In this document: positions 45,287 to 55,182 of the stretch, piece by piece
Layout of the letters: every line of letters starts with the position of its first letter
Numbering within the stretch: the stretch's first letter is position 1
Assembly (NCBI RefSeq): GCF_030142155.1
Contig: NZ_CP126247.1
Location: 3,286,001 to 3,350,000, forward strand
Reading direction: 5' to 3'
Source of the DNA: Arthrobacter sp. zg-Y820
Lineage (GTDB): Bacteria > Actinomycetota > Actinomycetes > Actinomycetales > Micrococcaceae
DNA: 64,000 bases
Notes under the pieces: model-generated
Databases searched by the model: none
Seen by the model: only the letters and a program-made list of their open reading frames with translations
What the model was told of the DNA's origin: nothing
Position numbers and translations under genes: made by a program

Positions 45287-47626
45287 ATGGCAGCTCGCAA
45301 ATCACCCCTTTTTGACACGGCGACCACTTTGGGCAAGATCGTCGCGTTCTTTGGCGTCAGCGCACTTTCAGGCGTGCTGGCCGCGGGGCTCCTGGTTCCC
45401 GTCGCCGCAGCTGCCGGTACAGCCGCGTCCGGTTCCCTTCAGTTCTTCGACGATCTCCCGTCGGAACTCGAGGCCGGAACCCTGGCTGAGCCCTCCAAGA
45501 TTCTTGCAAACGACGGGTCGCTCATCGCCACCCTGTATGAGGAGAACCGCCAGCCGGTCAAGCTGGCCGAGGTCTCCCCCAACATGATTGACGCGATGCT
45601 TGCCATAGAGGACGACCGCTTTTACGAGCACGGCGGTGTGGACATGCAGGGCATCGTTGGAGCGCTGGCGTCCAACCTCACCTCCAACACCAAGCGCGGC
45701 GCCTCGACGATTACGCAGCAGTACGTAAACAACGTCATCATCGACTCCAACCTCCAGAACGAAGAGGACGTTGTCCTCAGCGGCAGTTTGGAGAAGACCT
45801 ACGGCGACAAGCTGCGGGAGATGAAGCTGGCGATTGCCGTGGAAAAGCAGCTCAGCAAGGACGAAATCCTCGAGGGCTACTTCAACATCGTTCCGTTCAG
45901 CGGCACCACGTTCGGCGTCCAGGCGGCTGCCAAATACTTCTTTAACGTGCCCGCCTCCGAGCTGAACATTCCGCAGGCCGCACTGCTGGCCGGCGTAGTC
46001 AACGGTCCCACCCTGTACAGCCCCACCGGCAACCCGGAAGTTGCCCTGAAACGGCGCAACCTGGTGATCGGCGCCATGCTCAGCACCGGCCGGATCACGC
46101 AGGAAGAGCACGACGCCGCCGTCGCCACCGATCTGGGCGTGAACCTCACACCGGTGCCCAGCAACTGCGTCGGCGCGGTGCAGGCACCCTACTTCTGTGA
46201 CTACGTCACGCACCTGATCACCAACGACGAGCGGTTCGGCGCCACCGCCGAGGACCGGAAAAAGCTGCTGTACCGCGGCGGCCTGAGCATCACCACCACC
46301 CTGGATCCGGAAATCCAGGGCGCCGCGCAAACGGCGATCAACGAGACCGCCAATCCGGACACCACCGACGCCGAAATCGGCCATTCCATGGTCTCGATGC
46401 AGCCGGGCACCGGCAACATCCTGTCGATGGCGCAGAACACCCGGTACACCCCCGAACCCGGGGCCGGAAACTCGGTGATCAATTTCAACGTTGACCTGTA
46501 CCAGGACGGCAATCCGGAGAAGTCACTGGGCGGCATGGGTGGCTTCCAGCCGGGCTCAACCTACAAGCCGTTCACGGTGGCTGCCTGGCTCGATGCCGGC
46601 AAGACACTGAACGCCCAGCTGGACGGCAGCAAGCGGACCTATCCGGCCGGCCACAGCTGGAATGCCAGCTGCCTCCCCGGCGGACGATACGGCATCCCCG
46701 AAGCCTGGACGCCCATCAACTACGGTGACACCAACTACCGGAACACCACCGTGATTGACGGCCTGGCCAACTCGCTGAACACGATCACCATGGCTGAGAT
46801 CAATCAGCTGGATCTGTGCAAGTTCCAGGAAATAGCTTTCGCCTCCGGCATCCACAACGGCAAGAGCGCCGACGGCGAGTACAAACCGCTTGAGGCCATC
46901 CCGCCGGCGTCCTTCGGTGGTGGCGGCGACGCGTCCCCGCTGGCCATGGCCACCGGTTTTGCCACCTTCGCCGCTGAGGGGCTCAAGTGCGAGCCCCGCG
47001 CCCTGGAATCCGTGACGGCCTCGGACGGACGGACCTTCGAGGTTCCGGCACCGGAGTGCACGCAGGTCATGAAGAAGGAAGTTGCGCAGGGCGTCAACGC
47101 TGCCACCCAGCAGGTAATGACCAAGGGATCGGGCTACAATCTGCAGATTGGCCAGCCGGTGGCCGGCAAGACCGGTACGAATGACTACCGGTCGCAGACC
47201 TGGTTCATGGGCTACACCACGGGCATGGTCACCGCCTCCTGGCTCGGCAACCACGTCTGGGGCAACGAACGTGGCTCGATGGAAGGCAAGCAGATCGGCG
47301 GCCAGGTCTATCCGGAAATCGACGGTTCAAAGATCGCCGGCCCTTCCTGGAAGAACTTCATCCAGCGCATTCCGGACCAGTACCAGGCCAACCCGTTCAC
47401 GGCCCCGCCCGCCAGCATCATGGGCAATGTGCCCCAGGCCCCCCGGCCGGCTCCCGCTCCCGCTCCCGCTCCCGCCCCCCGCCCCGCGGAGGAGAAGAAG
47501 GACGAGGGCGGCGAGGACCAGCCCGACAGCAACGCCGCCGGCGAGGACGAGTCGGAAGACGACAAGAATGCCTCCGGTGCGAGCTTCTTCAACGAACAGC
47601 TGCTTGCCAAGCCTGAGACGTACTAG
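45287..47626 (+). CDS. Class A penicillin-binding protein (glycosyltransferase/transpeptidase)
   Basis: Bifunctional peptidoglycan synthase, PonA family. ATG at 45287 gives 779 aa; another ATG two codons earlier is possible. One N-terminal transmembrane helix (residues about 12-45) precedes the GT51 domain (AIEDDRFYEHGGVDMQG; RGASTITQQYVNN; EGYFNIVPFSGTTFGVQAA). The transpeptidase has PGSTYKPF (active Ser), SLNT and AGKTGTNDY. The C-terminal 50 residues are Pro/Ala repeats then an acidic tail. A 6-bp tandem repeat (GCTCCC) encodes the Pro-Ala stretch. Confidence 0.95.
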   Translation: MAARKSPLFDTATTLGKIVAFFGVSALSGVLAAGLLVPVAAAAGTAASGSLQFFDDLPSELEAGTLAEPSKILANDGSLIATLYEENRQPVKLAEVSPNMIDAMLAIEDDRFYEHGGVDMQGIVGALASNLTSNTKRGASTITQQYVNNVIIDSNLQNEEDVVLSGSLEKTYGDKLREMKLAIAVEKQLSKDEILEGYFNIVPFSGTTFGVQAAAKYFFNVPASELNIPQAALLAGVVNGPTLYSPTGNPEVALKRRNLVIGAMLSTGRITQEEHDAAVATDLGVNLTPVPSNCVGAVQAPYFCDYVTHLITNDERFGATAEDRKKLLYRGGLSITTTLDPEIQGAAQTAINETANPDTTDAEIGHSMVSMQPGTGNILSMAQNTRYTPEPGAGNSVINFNVDLYQDGNPEKSLGGMGGFQPGSTYKPFTVAAWLDAGKTLNAQLDGSKRTYPAGHSWNASCLPGGRYGIPEAWTPINYGDTNYRNTTVIDGLANSLNTITMAEINQLDLCKFQEIAFASGIHNGKSADGEYKPLEAIPPASFGGGGDASPLAMATGFATFAAEGLKCEPRALESVTASDGRTFEVPAPECTQVMKKEVAQGVNAATQQVMTKGSGYNLQIGQPVAGKTGTNDYRSQTWFMGYTTGMVTASWLGNHVWGNERGSMEGKQIGGQVYPEIDGSKIAGPSWKNFIQRIPDQYQANPFTAPPASIMGNVPQAPRPAPAPAPAPAPRPAEEKKDEGGEDQPDSNAAGEDESEDDKNASGASFFNEQLLAKPETY

Positions 47627-47628
47627 CC

Positions 47629-48561
47629 ATGGCTGCTGATTCCGCCCTGGGCACAGCCCTGCGCTCGGCGGCGTGGATTGCCGGCGGCACGGCGGCTGCC
47701 GGCGCCGCCGCGCTGGGCTACGCCTCGCTGATCGAACGCAACCTCTTCGGTGTCCGGACCGAAACGGTGCCCGTGCTTCCGCCGGGCAGCGCTCCCCTGC
47801 GGGTGCTGCACCTGTCGGACATCCACTTCGTGCCCAACCAGAACATCAAGACCCGGTGGCTGCAGTCGCTGGCGGAGCTGGAACCGGACCTGGTGGTGAA
47901 CACCGGGGATAACCTCAGCCACCGGGACGCGGTTCCGCCGCTGCTGGACGCGCTCAAGCCGCTGCTGCGGTTCCCCGGCGTCTACGTTCCAGGCTCCAAT
48001 GACTACTACGGTCCGAAACTGAAGAGCCCCTTCACCTACTTCACCGGCCCCTCGAAGCTCTCCTCGGAGCCGCCGGCCCTGCCGTTCGGAGAACTTTTCG
48101 GCGCCTTCGAGGACGCCGGCTGGGCCGGGCTGACCAACCGCCGGGACTCCATGGTCCTGGGCGGCGTCCGGCTGGACTTCTCCGGCGTGGATGATCCGCA
48201 TCTGGACCGTGACGTCTACTCCGGTTTCCCCGAGCCCGCGGCCGAGGGAACTCCCGCGCTCCGGGTCGGAGTTGCCCACGCGCCCTACCAGCGGGTGCTG
48301 AACTACTTTACCGACGGCGGAGCCGAGCTGATCCTGGCCGGCCACACCCACGGCGGCCAGGTGTGCGTGCCGTTCTACGGCGCCCTGGTCAGCAACTGCG
48401 ACCTGCCCACCTGGCGGGCCAAGGGCGTGTCCATGTGGGAGCACAACGGCCGCAAGGTGCCGATGAACGTCTCCGCCGGAATCGGAACATCCCGCTTCGC
48501 GCCGGTCCGGTTTGCCTGCCGCCCCGAAGCCGTCCTGCTGACCCTGACTCCGCGGGCGTAG
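47629..48561 (+). CDS. Calcineurin-like metallophosphoesterase
   Basis: 310 aa, beginning 2 nt after the penicillin-binding protein stop and so co-transcribed. An N-terminal hydrophobic segment suggests membrane attachment. Metal-binding motifs are LHLSDIHF, NTGDN, GSNDYYG (in place of GNHD) and GHTHGGQV. It resembles YkuE-type phosphatases that may act on lipid-linked substrates. The substrate is unknown. Confidence 0.88.
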   Translation: MAADSALGTALRSAAWIAGGTAAAGAAALGYASLIERNLFGVRTETVPVLPPGSAPLRVLHLSDIHFVPNQNIKTRWLQSLAELEPDLVVNTGDNLSHRDAVPPLLDALKPLLRFPGVYVPGSNDYYGPKLKSPFTYFTGPSKLSSEPPALPFGELFGAFEDAGWAGLTNRRDSMVLGGVRLDFSGVDDPHLDRDVYSGFPEPAAEGTPALRVGVAHAPYQRVLNYFTDGGAELILAGHTHGGQVCVPFYGALVSNCDLPTWRAKGVSMWEHNGRKVPMNVSAGIGTSRFAPVRFACRPEAVLLTLTPRA

Positions 48562-48576
48562 CCCCCACCCCAACCC

Positions 48577-48638
48577 CCGCGAGATGGCAGTAAGTGCACG
48601 TCTCAGCGCTCAGAGACGCACTTTGTGCCATCTCGCGG
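48577..48638. repeat. Dispersed intergenic palindrome, copy 3
   Basis: Terminal arms CCGCGAGATGGCA and TGCCATCTCGCGG are exact complements. The interior contains a second imperfect pair (GTCTC/GAGAC flanked by AGTGC/GCACT). It lies between two co-oriented genes, about 15 nt after the metallophosphatase stop. Confidence 0.85.
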
Positions 48639-48784
48639 AGAGGGCGGGCGGGCAGGGACAATCAGCAGCGGCCGGAGCCAAACTCCGACCCGCCGTCGAA
48701 TCCGTCCCGGGGTCAGGCTTAGGATTGAGCCGACAAGGGCCGATCTGCTTTTCGCAGCACCCTCCACCCGCACAAAGAGGTTTC

Positions 48785-50656
48785 ATGCCTGCGCAAACAT
48801 CATTGTGGTTTTCCCTTGGACGGCTGTACCCGCATTTGCGGCCCATTCTTCCGCGCCTGATCCTCGGATTGTTCTGCGCGCTCGGCGCCAGCCTCATGGC
48901 CCTGGCCATTCCGCAGGTTTTCCGGGTCCTGATCAACACCTCCCTTAGCCCCGGCGGTTCCACCTCGGCCGTGTGGGGCGCAGCCGCCGTCGTTCTGGGC
49001 CTTGGCGTGCTCGAAGCCGGATTCATCGCGCTGCGCCGCCAGTTCGTCATAGCACCGGCCACCACTGTGGAAACCGGAATGCGCACCTCGTTCTACCGGC
49101 ATCTGCAGGATCTGTCCGTGGAGTTCCACGACCGCTGGGGCAGCGGCCAGCTCCTCTCGCGCGCGATGAGCGATTTGAACCTGATCCGCCGCTGGATGGC
49201 GTTCGGGGCCATCATGCTCGTGGTCACTGCGCTGACGGTGGTGATCGGTTTTACCGTCATGCTGTTCACCAGCTGGCCGCTGGCCCTGATCTTCATAACC
49301 GCGGCCGTGCCGATCGTCATTTACGGGTTTCGCTTCAACCGGTTCTACCGGCAGGTGTCCCGCCAGAGCCAGGACCAGACCGGCGACCTGGCCACCACGG
49401 TGGAGGAATCCGTCCACGGCATCCGTGTCCTGAAGGCCTTTGGCCGCAGCCGGGAAGCCCTCGATTCCTTCGAGGAACAGGCCCAGGAGCTGCGCCAGAC
49501 CGAGGTGTACAAGGCCAATTCGCTGGCCAAGTTCTCCCTGGTGGTGACGCTGCTGCCGGAAACCGCCCTCGCCGTCGCCCTCGTGGTCGGCGTCATGGCG
49601 GTGGCGGACGGCACGCTCAGCATCGGCGCGCTGGTCGCGTTCTTCGCCACCGCCGCCGTCGTGGCCGGTCCGGTGGAGGCCATTGGCCCGCTGCTGTCCA
49701 TGACGCTCACCGCCAAGACGGCCATCGACCGGCACTACGAGGTGATGGACGCCCGGCGCTCCATCACCAGCCCGGAGAACCCGGTGCATCTGCGCGACGT
49801 GCGCGGAGAGCTGGTGTTCGACGACGTGCACTTCGCCTATCCGGATGCCAAGGACGGCACCCGCAACCTGATCAACGGCGTCGACCTGTGCCTGCGGCCC
49901 GGCGAAACCATGGCGCTGGTGGGGATCACCGGCTGCGGAAAATCCACGCTGCTGCAGCTCGTTCCCCGGCTCTTCGACGTCACCGCCGGCTCGATCCGCA
50001 TTGACGGCACCGATCTGCGGCAGCTGGATCTGAAGGAGCTGCGCACCATCGTGGCCGTGGCGTTCGAAGACACCACGCTGTTCTCCAGTTCGGTCCGCGA
50101 CAATGTGCTGCTCGGCGCGGAACCGACCAGCTCCGCCGAAGCGGACCGGCTGCTTGCCTCTGCACTGGACGTGGCGCAGGCCGAGTTCGTGTATTCGCTG
50201 CCACAGGGCACCGACACGCTGATCGGCGAGGAGGGGCTGAGCCTGTCCGGCGGCCAGCGCCAGCGGGTCGCCCTGGCCCGGGCCATCGCCGCCCGGCCGA
50301 AGGTGCTGATCATGGACGATCCGCTCTCGGCGCTGGATGTGCGCACCGAGGAGCTGGTCGAGGGCCGGCTGCGCGAGGTGCTCGCCGACACCACCACGCT
50401 GGTGGTCGCGCACCGCCCCTCGACGGTGTCCCTGGCGGACCGCGTGGCGCTGATGGAGGACGGCCGGATCAGCGCCGTCGGGACCCACGCCGAGCTGCTC
50501 GCCGGCAACGACCACTACCGGTATGTGATCGCCAGCCTGCCCACGGAACCCGAAGACCTGGACAGCGGCCTCGAGGACACTCCGCTGGCCGGCAACACCG
50601 GGGCGGGCGGCTCCGCCGTCGTCCAGCCCCTCGAGGACGAGGAGACGGTCCGATGA
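48785..50656 (+). CDS. ABC exporter half-transporter, degenerate Walker B glutamate
   Basis: 623 aa: six transmembrane segments (residues 1-320) and one nucleotide-binding domain. Walker A is GITGCGKST, the signature is LSGGQRQ, and Walker B reads VLIMDDP, with Asp in place of the catalytic Glu. Overlaps the next gene by four nt (ATGA). Together they form a heterodimer of the TM287/288-BmrCD type. ATG at 48785; AGAGG lies upstream. The substrate is unknown; lipids or drugs are usual for the family. Confidence 0.92.
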   Translation: MPAQTSLWFSLGRLYPHLRPILPRLILGLFCALGASLMALAIPQVFRVLINTSLSPGGSTSAVWGAAAVVLGLGVLEAGFIALRRQFVIAPATTVETGMRTSFYRHLQDLSVEFHDRWGSGQLLSRAMSDLNLIRRWMAFGAIMLVVTALTVVIGFTVMLFTSWPLALIFITAAVPIVIYGFRFNRFYRQVSRQSQDQTGDLATTVEESVHGIRVLKAFGRSREALDSFEEQAQELRQTEVYKANSLAKFSLVVTLLPETALAVALVVGVMAVADGTLSIGALVAFFATAAVVAGPVEAIGPLLSMTLTAKTAIDRHYEVMDARRSITSPENPVHLRDVRGELVFDDVHFAYPDAKDGTRNLINGVDLCLRPGETMALVGITGCGKSTLLQLVPRLFDVTAGSIRIDGTDLRQLDLKELRTIVAVAFEDTTLFSSSVRDNVLLGAEPTSSAEADRLLASALDVAQAEFVYSLPQGTDTLIGEEGLSLSGGQRQRVALARAIAARPKVLIMDDPLSALDVRTEELVEGRLREVLADTTTLVVAHRPSTVSLADRVALMEDGRISAVGTHAELLAGNDHYRYVIASLPTEPEDLDSGLEDTPLAGNTGAGGSAVVQPLEDEETVR

Positions 50657-52506
50657 AGACCGGCAAGAGCGCCAAGGGAACGGACCCGGACTACGACGCC
50701 GGCGCCCGGCTGGGCACCGCCGGCGAGGACGCCGTCCACCTGGGCAAGGAGGAGAACCAGGCGGTCCGCCGCCGTTCCCTGGCCCTGCTCGGGTCCCTGA
50801 TCCGGCCCAACCGCGCCCGGTTCATCGGCACGGTGCTGCTGGTGGTCTTCTCCCAGGCCGCCCGCGTGGCCGGACCCGCCATCATCGCCTACGGCATCGA
50901 CCACGCCCTGCCGGACCTGCAGGCGGGCAACAGCCTGCCGCTGGTCCTCTCCGGCGTCGCGTACCTGGTGGCGGCGCTGCTGGCGGCGGGGCTGACCGCC
51001 GGCTACGTCCGCGCCACCGCCCTGCTGAGCCAGGCCATGCTGCTGGACCTGCGGCTGCGGGTCTTCCGGCACACCCAGCGCCTGAGCCTTGAATTCCATG
51101 AAAAGTACACCTCCGGGCGGATCATTTCCCGGCAGACCTCGGACCTGGAGGCGCTGCGCGAACTGCTCGATTCGGGCATCAGCTCCCTGGCGTCGGGCGC
51201 CATGTACATGCTCTTCACCGCCGTCAGCATCTTCCTGCTCGATTGGCGCACCGGCCTGCTGCTGCTGGCCGCGTTTGTTCCCATGTTCCTGCTGACCCGC
51301 TGGTACCAGAAGCGCTCCCAGCTGGCCTACCGCGCCTCCCGGGTGACCTCCGCGAAACTGATCGTGCACTTCATCGAGACCATGACCGGCATCCGGGCGG
51401 TCAAGGCCTTCCGCCGCGAACAGGTCAACGCCGGGAAGTATGACGGCCTGGCCGAGGACTACCGCGTCGCCACCGTCCGCTCCATCAACCTCAACGGCAT
51501 CTTCCAGCCCGGGCTGGTGCTGATCGGCAACGCCACGGTGGCCGTGGTGCTGCTGGCGGGCGGCTTCCGGGTGCTCGACGGCGGCCTCGAGGTCGGCGCC
51601 CTGCTGGCCCTGCTGCTGTACTCCAAGCGGTTCTTCCAGCCGGTGGACCAGATGGCCATGTTCTACAACTCCTTCCAGTCCGCCTCGGCAGCGCTGGAAA
51701 AGGTCTCCGGGCTGCTGGAGGAAATCCCCACCGTCCGCCCGCCGAAGCATCCGGTGGAGCTGGCGCACGCCGCCGGCGACATCCGGTTCGACGGCGTGGA
51801 GTTCCGCTACGGCGACGGCCCGGTGATCCTGCCGCGGATGGACCTGCACATTCCCGCCGGGCAGACGGTGGCCCTGGTGGGGCAGACCGGCGCCGGGAAG
51901 TCCACGCTGGCCAAGCTGATCGCCCGCTTTTACGACCCGTCTCAGGGTTCGGTGCTGCTGGACGGCGTGGACCTGCGCGAGCTCACGCAGCGGGACCTGC
52001 GCCGCGCCGTCGTCATGGTCACCCAGGAGGCGTTCCTGTTCAGCGGCTCGGTGGCCGACAACATCGCCCTGGGCAAGCCGGAAGCCACCCGCGAAGAAAT
52101 CATCGCCTCGGCGCAGGCGGTGGGCGCGCACGAGTTCATCGAGGCGCTGCCCGAGGGTTACGACACCGACGTGAACAAGCGCGGCGGCCGGGTGTCCGCC
52201 GGCCAGCGGCAGCTGATCAGCTTCGCCCGGGCGTTCCTGGCCGATCCGGCGGTGCTGATCCTGGACGAGGCCACCTCCTCGCTGGACATCCCCAGCGAAC
52301 GGCTGGTCCAGCACGGGCTGAAGACCCTGCTGGGCAACCGGACCGCGCTGATCATCGCGCACCGCCTCTCCACCGTGGAGATCGCCGACCGGGTGCTGGT
52401 GATGCATTCCGGCGAGGTGGTTGAGGACGGCACCCCGGCCGAGCTCACCGGCGGCACCGGCCGGTTCGCCAAGCTGCAGGCGGCCTGGCAGGAGTCGCTG
52501 GTGTAG
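50653..52506 (+). CDS. ABC exporter half-transporter, degenerate signature motif
   Basis: 617 aa with a basic and acidic N-terminal extension of about 45 residues before the six transmembrane helices. Walker A is GQTGAGKST and Walker B is [12 protein letters not shown], with the catalytic Glu. The signature reads VSAGQRQ and not LSGGQ. This is complementary to the defect in the upstream subunit, so the dimer keeps one canonical ATP site. Confidence 0.92.
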   Translation: MKTGKSAKGTDPDYDAGARLGTAGEDAVHLGKEENQAVRRRSLALLGSLIRPNRARFIGTVLLVVFSQAARVAGPAIIAYGIDHALPDLQAGNSLPLVLSGVAYLVAALLAAGLTAGYVRATALLSQAMLLDLRLRVFRHTQRLSLEFHEKYTSGRIISRQTSDLEALRELLDSGISSLASGAMYMLFTAVSIFLLDWRTGLLLLAAFVPMFLLTRWYQKRSQLAYRASRVTSAKLIVHFIETMTGIRAVKAFRREQVNAGKYDGLAEDYRVATVRSINLNGIFQPGLVLIGNATVAVVLLAGGFRVLDGGLEVGALLALLLYSKRFFQPVDQMAMFYNSFQSASAALEKVSGLLEEIPTVRPPKHPVELAHAAGDIRFDGVEFRYGDGPVILPRMDLHIPAGQTVALVGQTGAGKSTLAKLIARFYDPSQGSVLLDGVDLRELTQRDLRRAVVMVTQEAFLFSGSVADNIALGKPEATREEIIASAQAVGAHEFIEALPEGYDTDVNKRGGRVSAGQRQLISFARAFLADPAVLILDEATSSLDIPSERLVQHGLKTLLGNRTALIIAHRLSTVEIADRVLVMHSGEVVEDGTPAELTGGTGRFAKLQAAWQESLV

Positions 52507-52612
52507 GACGACGACGGCGCGCAAAGCGGCCGGTTTCGCGGAACCGGACCTCATCGTCTACACTTGTAAAGTTGCTTCACCGGCGGGGAAACCCGCTGAT
52601 TGGCAGTGGTTA

Positions 52613-52689
<77 letters not shown>

Positions 52690-52694
52690 TAAAG

Positions 52695-52733
52695 AAAGGT
52701 TCCCTTCCGGTTTTCCGGAAGGGGACCTTTTTT
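52695..52733 (+). terminator. Rho-independent terminator of tRNA-Pro
   Basis: A 16-bp stem starting AAAGGTTCCC with one G-T wobble, loop TTTT, followed by a T tract. Confidence 0.88.
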
Positions 52734-52747
52734 GTTAAGCCCAAACG

Positions 52748-52787
52748 AACAAGGCACGTCCCGCCGGATGGCGGGACGTGCCTTGTT
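52748..52787 (-). terminator. Terminator after purC
   Basis: A perfect 18-bp stem (AACAAGGCACGTCCCGCC and complement) with loop GGAT. It lies 21 nt beyond the purC stop and also backs up the tRNA terminator. Confidence 0.8.
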
Positions 52788-52808
52788 TGCTTGGAGGGTG
52801 CCAGAGGG

Positions 52809-53702
52809 CTACACGAATACCCTGCCGGTCAGCCGCTCGTAGGCCTCCACATAGCGGGCGCGGGTGCGCTCGACGACGTCGGCCGGCAGCGCGGGCGGCG
52901 GCGTGTCCGAGGCCTTGTCCCAGCCCGAGGCCGGCGAGGTGAGCCAGTCCCGGACGTACTGCTTGTCAAAGGACGGCTGCGCGGAGCCCGGCGCATACAG
53001 GGCAGCATCCCAGAAGCGCGAGGAATCCGGCGTCAGCACTTCATCGCCCAGCGTGACGGCGCCGGTTGCTGGATCCGTTCCGAACTCCACCTTGGTGTCC
53101 GCCAGGATGATCCCGCGCTCCCGGGCGATGGCCTCGGCTGCGGTGTAAATCTCCAGGGTGAGCGAGCGCAGCGCCTCCGCCGTCTCGGCGCCGACGGTCG
53201 CCACCACCGCGTCGTAGCTGATGTTCTCGTCATGCTCGCCCAGTTCGGCCTTGGCCGAGGGCGTGAAGACGGCCGGCTCCAGCCGGGATCCGTCCACCAG
53301 CCCGGCCGGCAGCGGCACCTCGCACACCGTCTGCGAGCGCCGGTATTCGGCCAGGCCGGTGCCGGTGAGGTAGCCGCGGGCAATGCACTCCACCGGATAC
53401 ATGTCCAGTTTTTTGCAGATCATGGCCCGGCCCGCCACCTCGGCGGGCACGCCCTCGTCAGCGGAGATCACGTGGTTGGGCACGCGAAGCTGCTCAAACC
53501 ACCACAGGCTCAGCTGGGTCAGGATCCGGCCCTTGTCCGGAATCTCCGAGGTCAATACATGGTCGAAGGCGCTGATCCGGTCGCTCGCCACCACCAGCAC
53601 CCGCTCCCCCGCTCCCGGCGCGGACAGGTCTTCCGGCACGTACAGGTCGCGGACCTTTCCGGAGTAGGCGTGCGTCCAGCCGGCCAGTGCGGGGGCGCTC
53701 AT
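52809..53702 (-). CDS. purC: Phosphoribosylaminoimidazole-succinocarboxamide synthase
   Basis: Joins CAIR and aspartate in purine synthesis. 297 aa with the start LAGWTHAYSGKVRDLYVP, the GKVRD ATP loop, and DTKVEFGTDPATGAV. The ATG overlaps the purD stop by four nt, so the two enzymes are made together. Confidence 0.95.
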   Translation of the reverse strand: MSAPALAGWTHAYSGKVRDLYVPEDLSAPGAGERVLVVASDRISAFDHVLTSEIPDKGRILTQLSLWWFEQLRVPNHVISADEGVPAEVAGRAMICKKLDMYPVECIARGYLTGTGLAEYRRSQTVCEVPLPAGLVDGSRLEPAVFTPSAKAELGEHDENISYDAVVATVGAETAEALRSLTLEIYTAAEAIARERGIILADTKVEFGTDPATGAVTLGDEVLTPDSSRFWDAALYAPGSAQPSFDKQYVRDWLTSPASGWDKASDTPPPALPADVVERTRARYVEAYERLTGRVFV

Positions 53703-55084
53703 GCCAGGTCTCCTTCAATGTCGGGGGCGGTCATGTTCCCGGCGGCGGTGTCGCGGCCGGAAACGTCGCGATCCGCAGTGTCACTGTCGGGACAGGGAAC
53801 GGCGCGGGATCCCGCGGGCACGACCACGTCTCCGCGCAGCGCCTTGAGCGCAATGTCGGTGCGGTGCTGGGACCCGTCCAGCCGGATGGTGTCCACGCCC
53901 GCGTACGCCCGGTCCCGGGCGTCCTGCAGGTTCTGCCCCAGGCCGACGACGGCGAGCACCCGCCCGCCGGCGGAGACCACCTTGTCGCCGTCGAGCCGGG
54001 TTCCGGCATGCAGCACCTGCACACCGTCGAGCTTTTCGGCCTTTTTCAGGCCGCGGATCCTGTCGCCGGTGCGGGGCGCCTCCGGATAGTTGGCAGCGGC
54101 CACCACCACGGCCACCGCCGTCCGGGGATCCCATTTGAGCTGTTCCATGGGATCCAGCTCCCCCTTGGCCGCGGCCAGCAGCAGGCCGCCCAGCGGAGTC
54201 TTCAGCCGGGCCAGCACCGCCTGGGTTTCCGGGTCGCCGAAGCGGGCGTTGAACTCAATGACGCGCATGCCGCGTGAGGTCAGCGCCAGCCCGCAGTAGA
54301 GGACACCGACAAACGGCGTGCCGCGGGCGGCCATCTCGTCGATGGTGGGTTGCGCCACCCGGCGGATGACGTCGTCCACCAGGTCGGCCGGGACCCAGTC
54401 CAGCGGCGAGTAGGCCCCCATGCCGCCGGTGTTGGGGCCTTCGTCGCCGTCGTAAATGCGTTTGAAGTCCTGCGCCGGCGCCAGCGGAACCACGGTCCGG
54501 CCGTCGGAGAGGACAAAGAGGGACACCTCGGGGCCGTCCAGGAATTCCTCGATCACCACGGTGCCGCCGGCGTCGAAGCAGGCCTGCGCGTGGGCCAGCG
54601 CAGCACCCCGGTCGGAGGTGACCACCACTCCCTTGCCGGCGGCCAGTCCGTCGTCCTTGACGACGTACGGCGCCCCGAAGGTGTCCAGCGCGTCGGCGGC
54701 CTGCTCGGCCGTGGCAGCCACCCGGGCCATGGCGGTGGGAACGCTCGCTGACGCCATCACCTGTTTCGCGAACGCCTTGGAGGCTTCCAGCTGGGCGGCG
54801 GCCTTCGACGGGCCAAACACCGGAATGCCGGCGTCGCGCAGGGCATCTGCCACACCCGCGGCCAGCGGAGCCTCGGGGCCGATGACCACCAGGTCGGAGC
54901 CCAGGGTGCGGGCGAGCGCGGTCACCTCCGCCGGGTCGCTGGCGTTGACGGCATGGACCGCAGCCATCCCGGCGATGCCCGCATTGCCGGGGGCGGCGTG
55001 GACCTCGCGGACATACGGATCAGCCAACAGGGATCGGACAAGGGCATGTTCGCGGCCGCCGGGGCCAACAACTAAAACCTTCAC
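53699..55084 (-). CDS. purD: Phosphoribosylamine-glycine ligase with extra C-terminal tail
   Basis: Second step of purine synthesis. 461 aa from a GTG. VLVVGPGGREHAL opens the chain, GNAGIAGMA is at residue 33, and an ATP-grasp core holds DDGLAAGKGVVV and EFNARFGDPETQAVL. The family normally ends near IALKAL; here about 38 residues follow, rich in Asp, Ala and Gly, without homology that I recognise. They run into the purC overlap. Confidence 0.94.
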   Translation of the reverse strand: MKVLVVGPGGREHALVRSLLADPYVREVHAAPGNAGIAGMAAVHAVNASDPAEVTALARTLGSDLVVIGPEAPLAAGVADALRDAGIPVFGPSKAAAQLEASKAFAKQVMASASVPTAMARVAATAEQAADALDTFGAPYVVKDDGLAAGKGVVVTSDRGAALAHAQACFDAGGTVVIEEFLDGPEVSLFVLSDGRTVVPLAPAQDFKRIYDGDEGPNTGGMGAYSPLDWVPADLVDDVIRRVAQPTIDEMAARGTPFVGVLYCGLALTSRGMRVIEFNARFGDPETQAVLARLKTPLGGLLLAAAKGELDPMEQLKWDPRTAVAVVVAAANYPEAPRTGDRIRGLKKAEKLDGVQVLHAGTRLDGDKVVSAGGRVLAVVGLGQNLQDARDRAYAGVDTIRLDGSQHRTDIALKALRGDVVVPAGSRAVPCPDSDTADRDVSGRDTAAGNMTAPDIEGDLA

Positions 55085-55182
55085 AGTAGTTCAGCGTACT
55101 GGTTGGGCTCCGGCAGCCGAAAGCACCGCCGGCGTGTGACGCCGCCACCCATACCTGCGCCCTTCGGCTGCGAATAGGAGCC

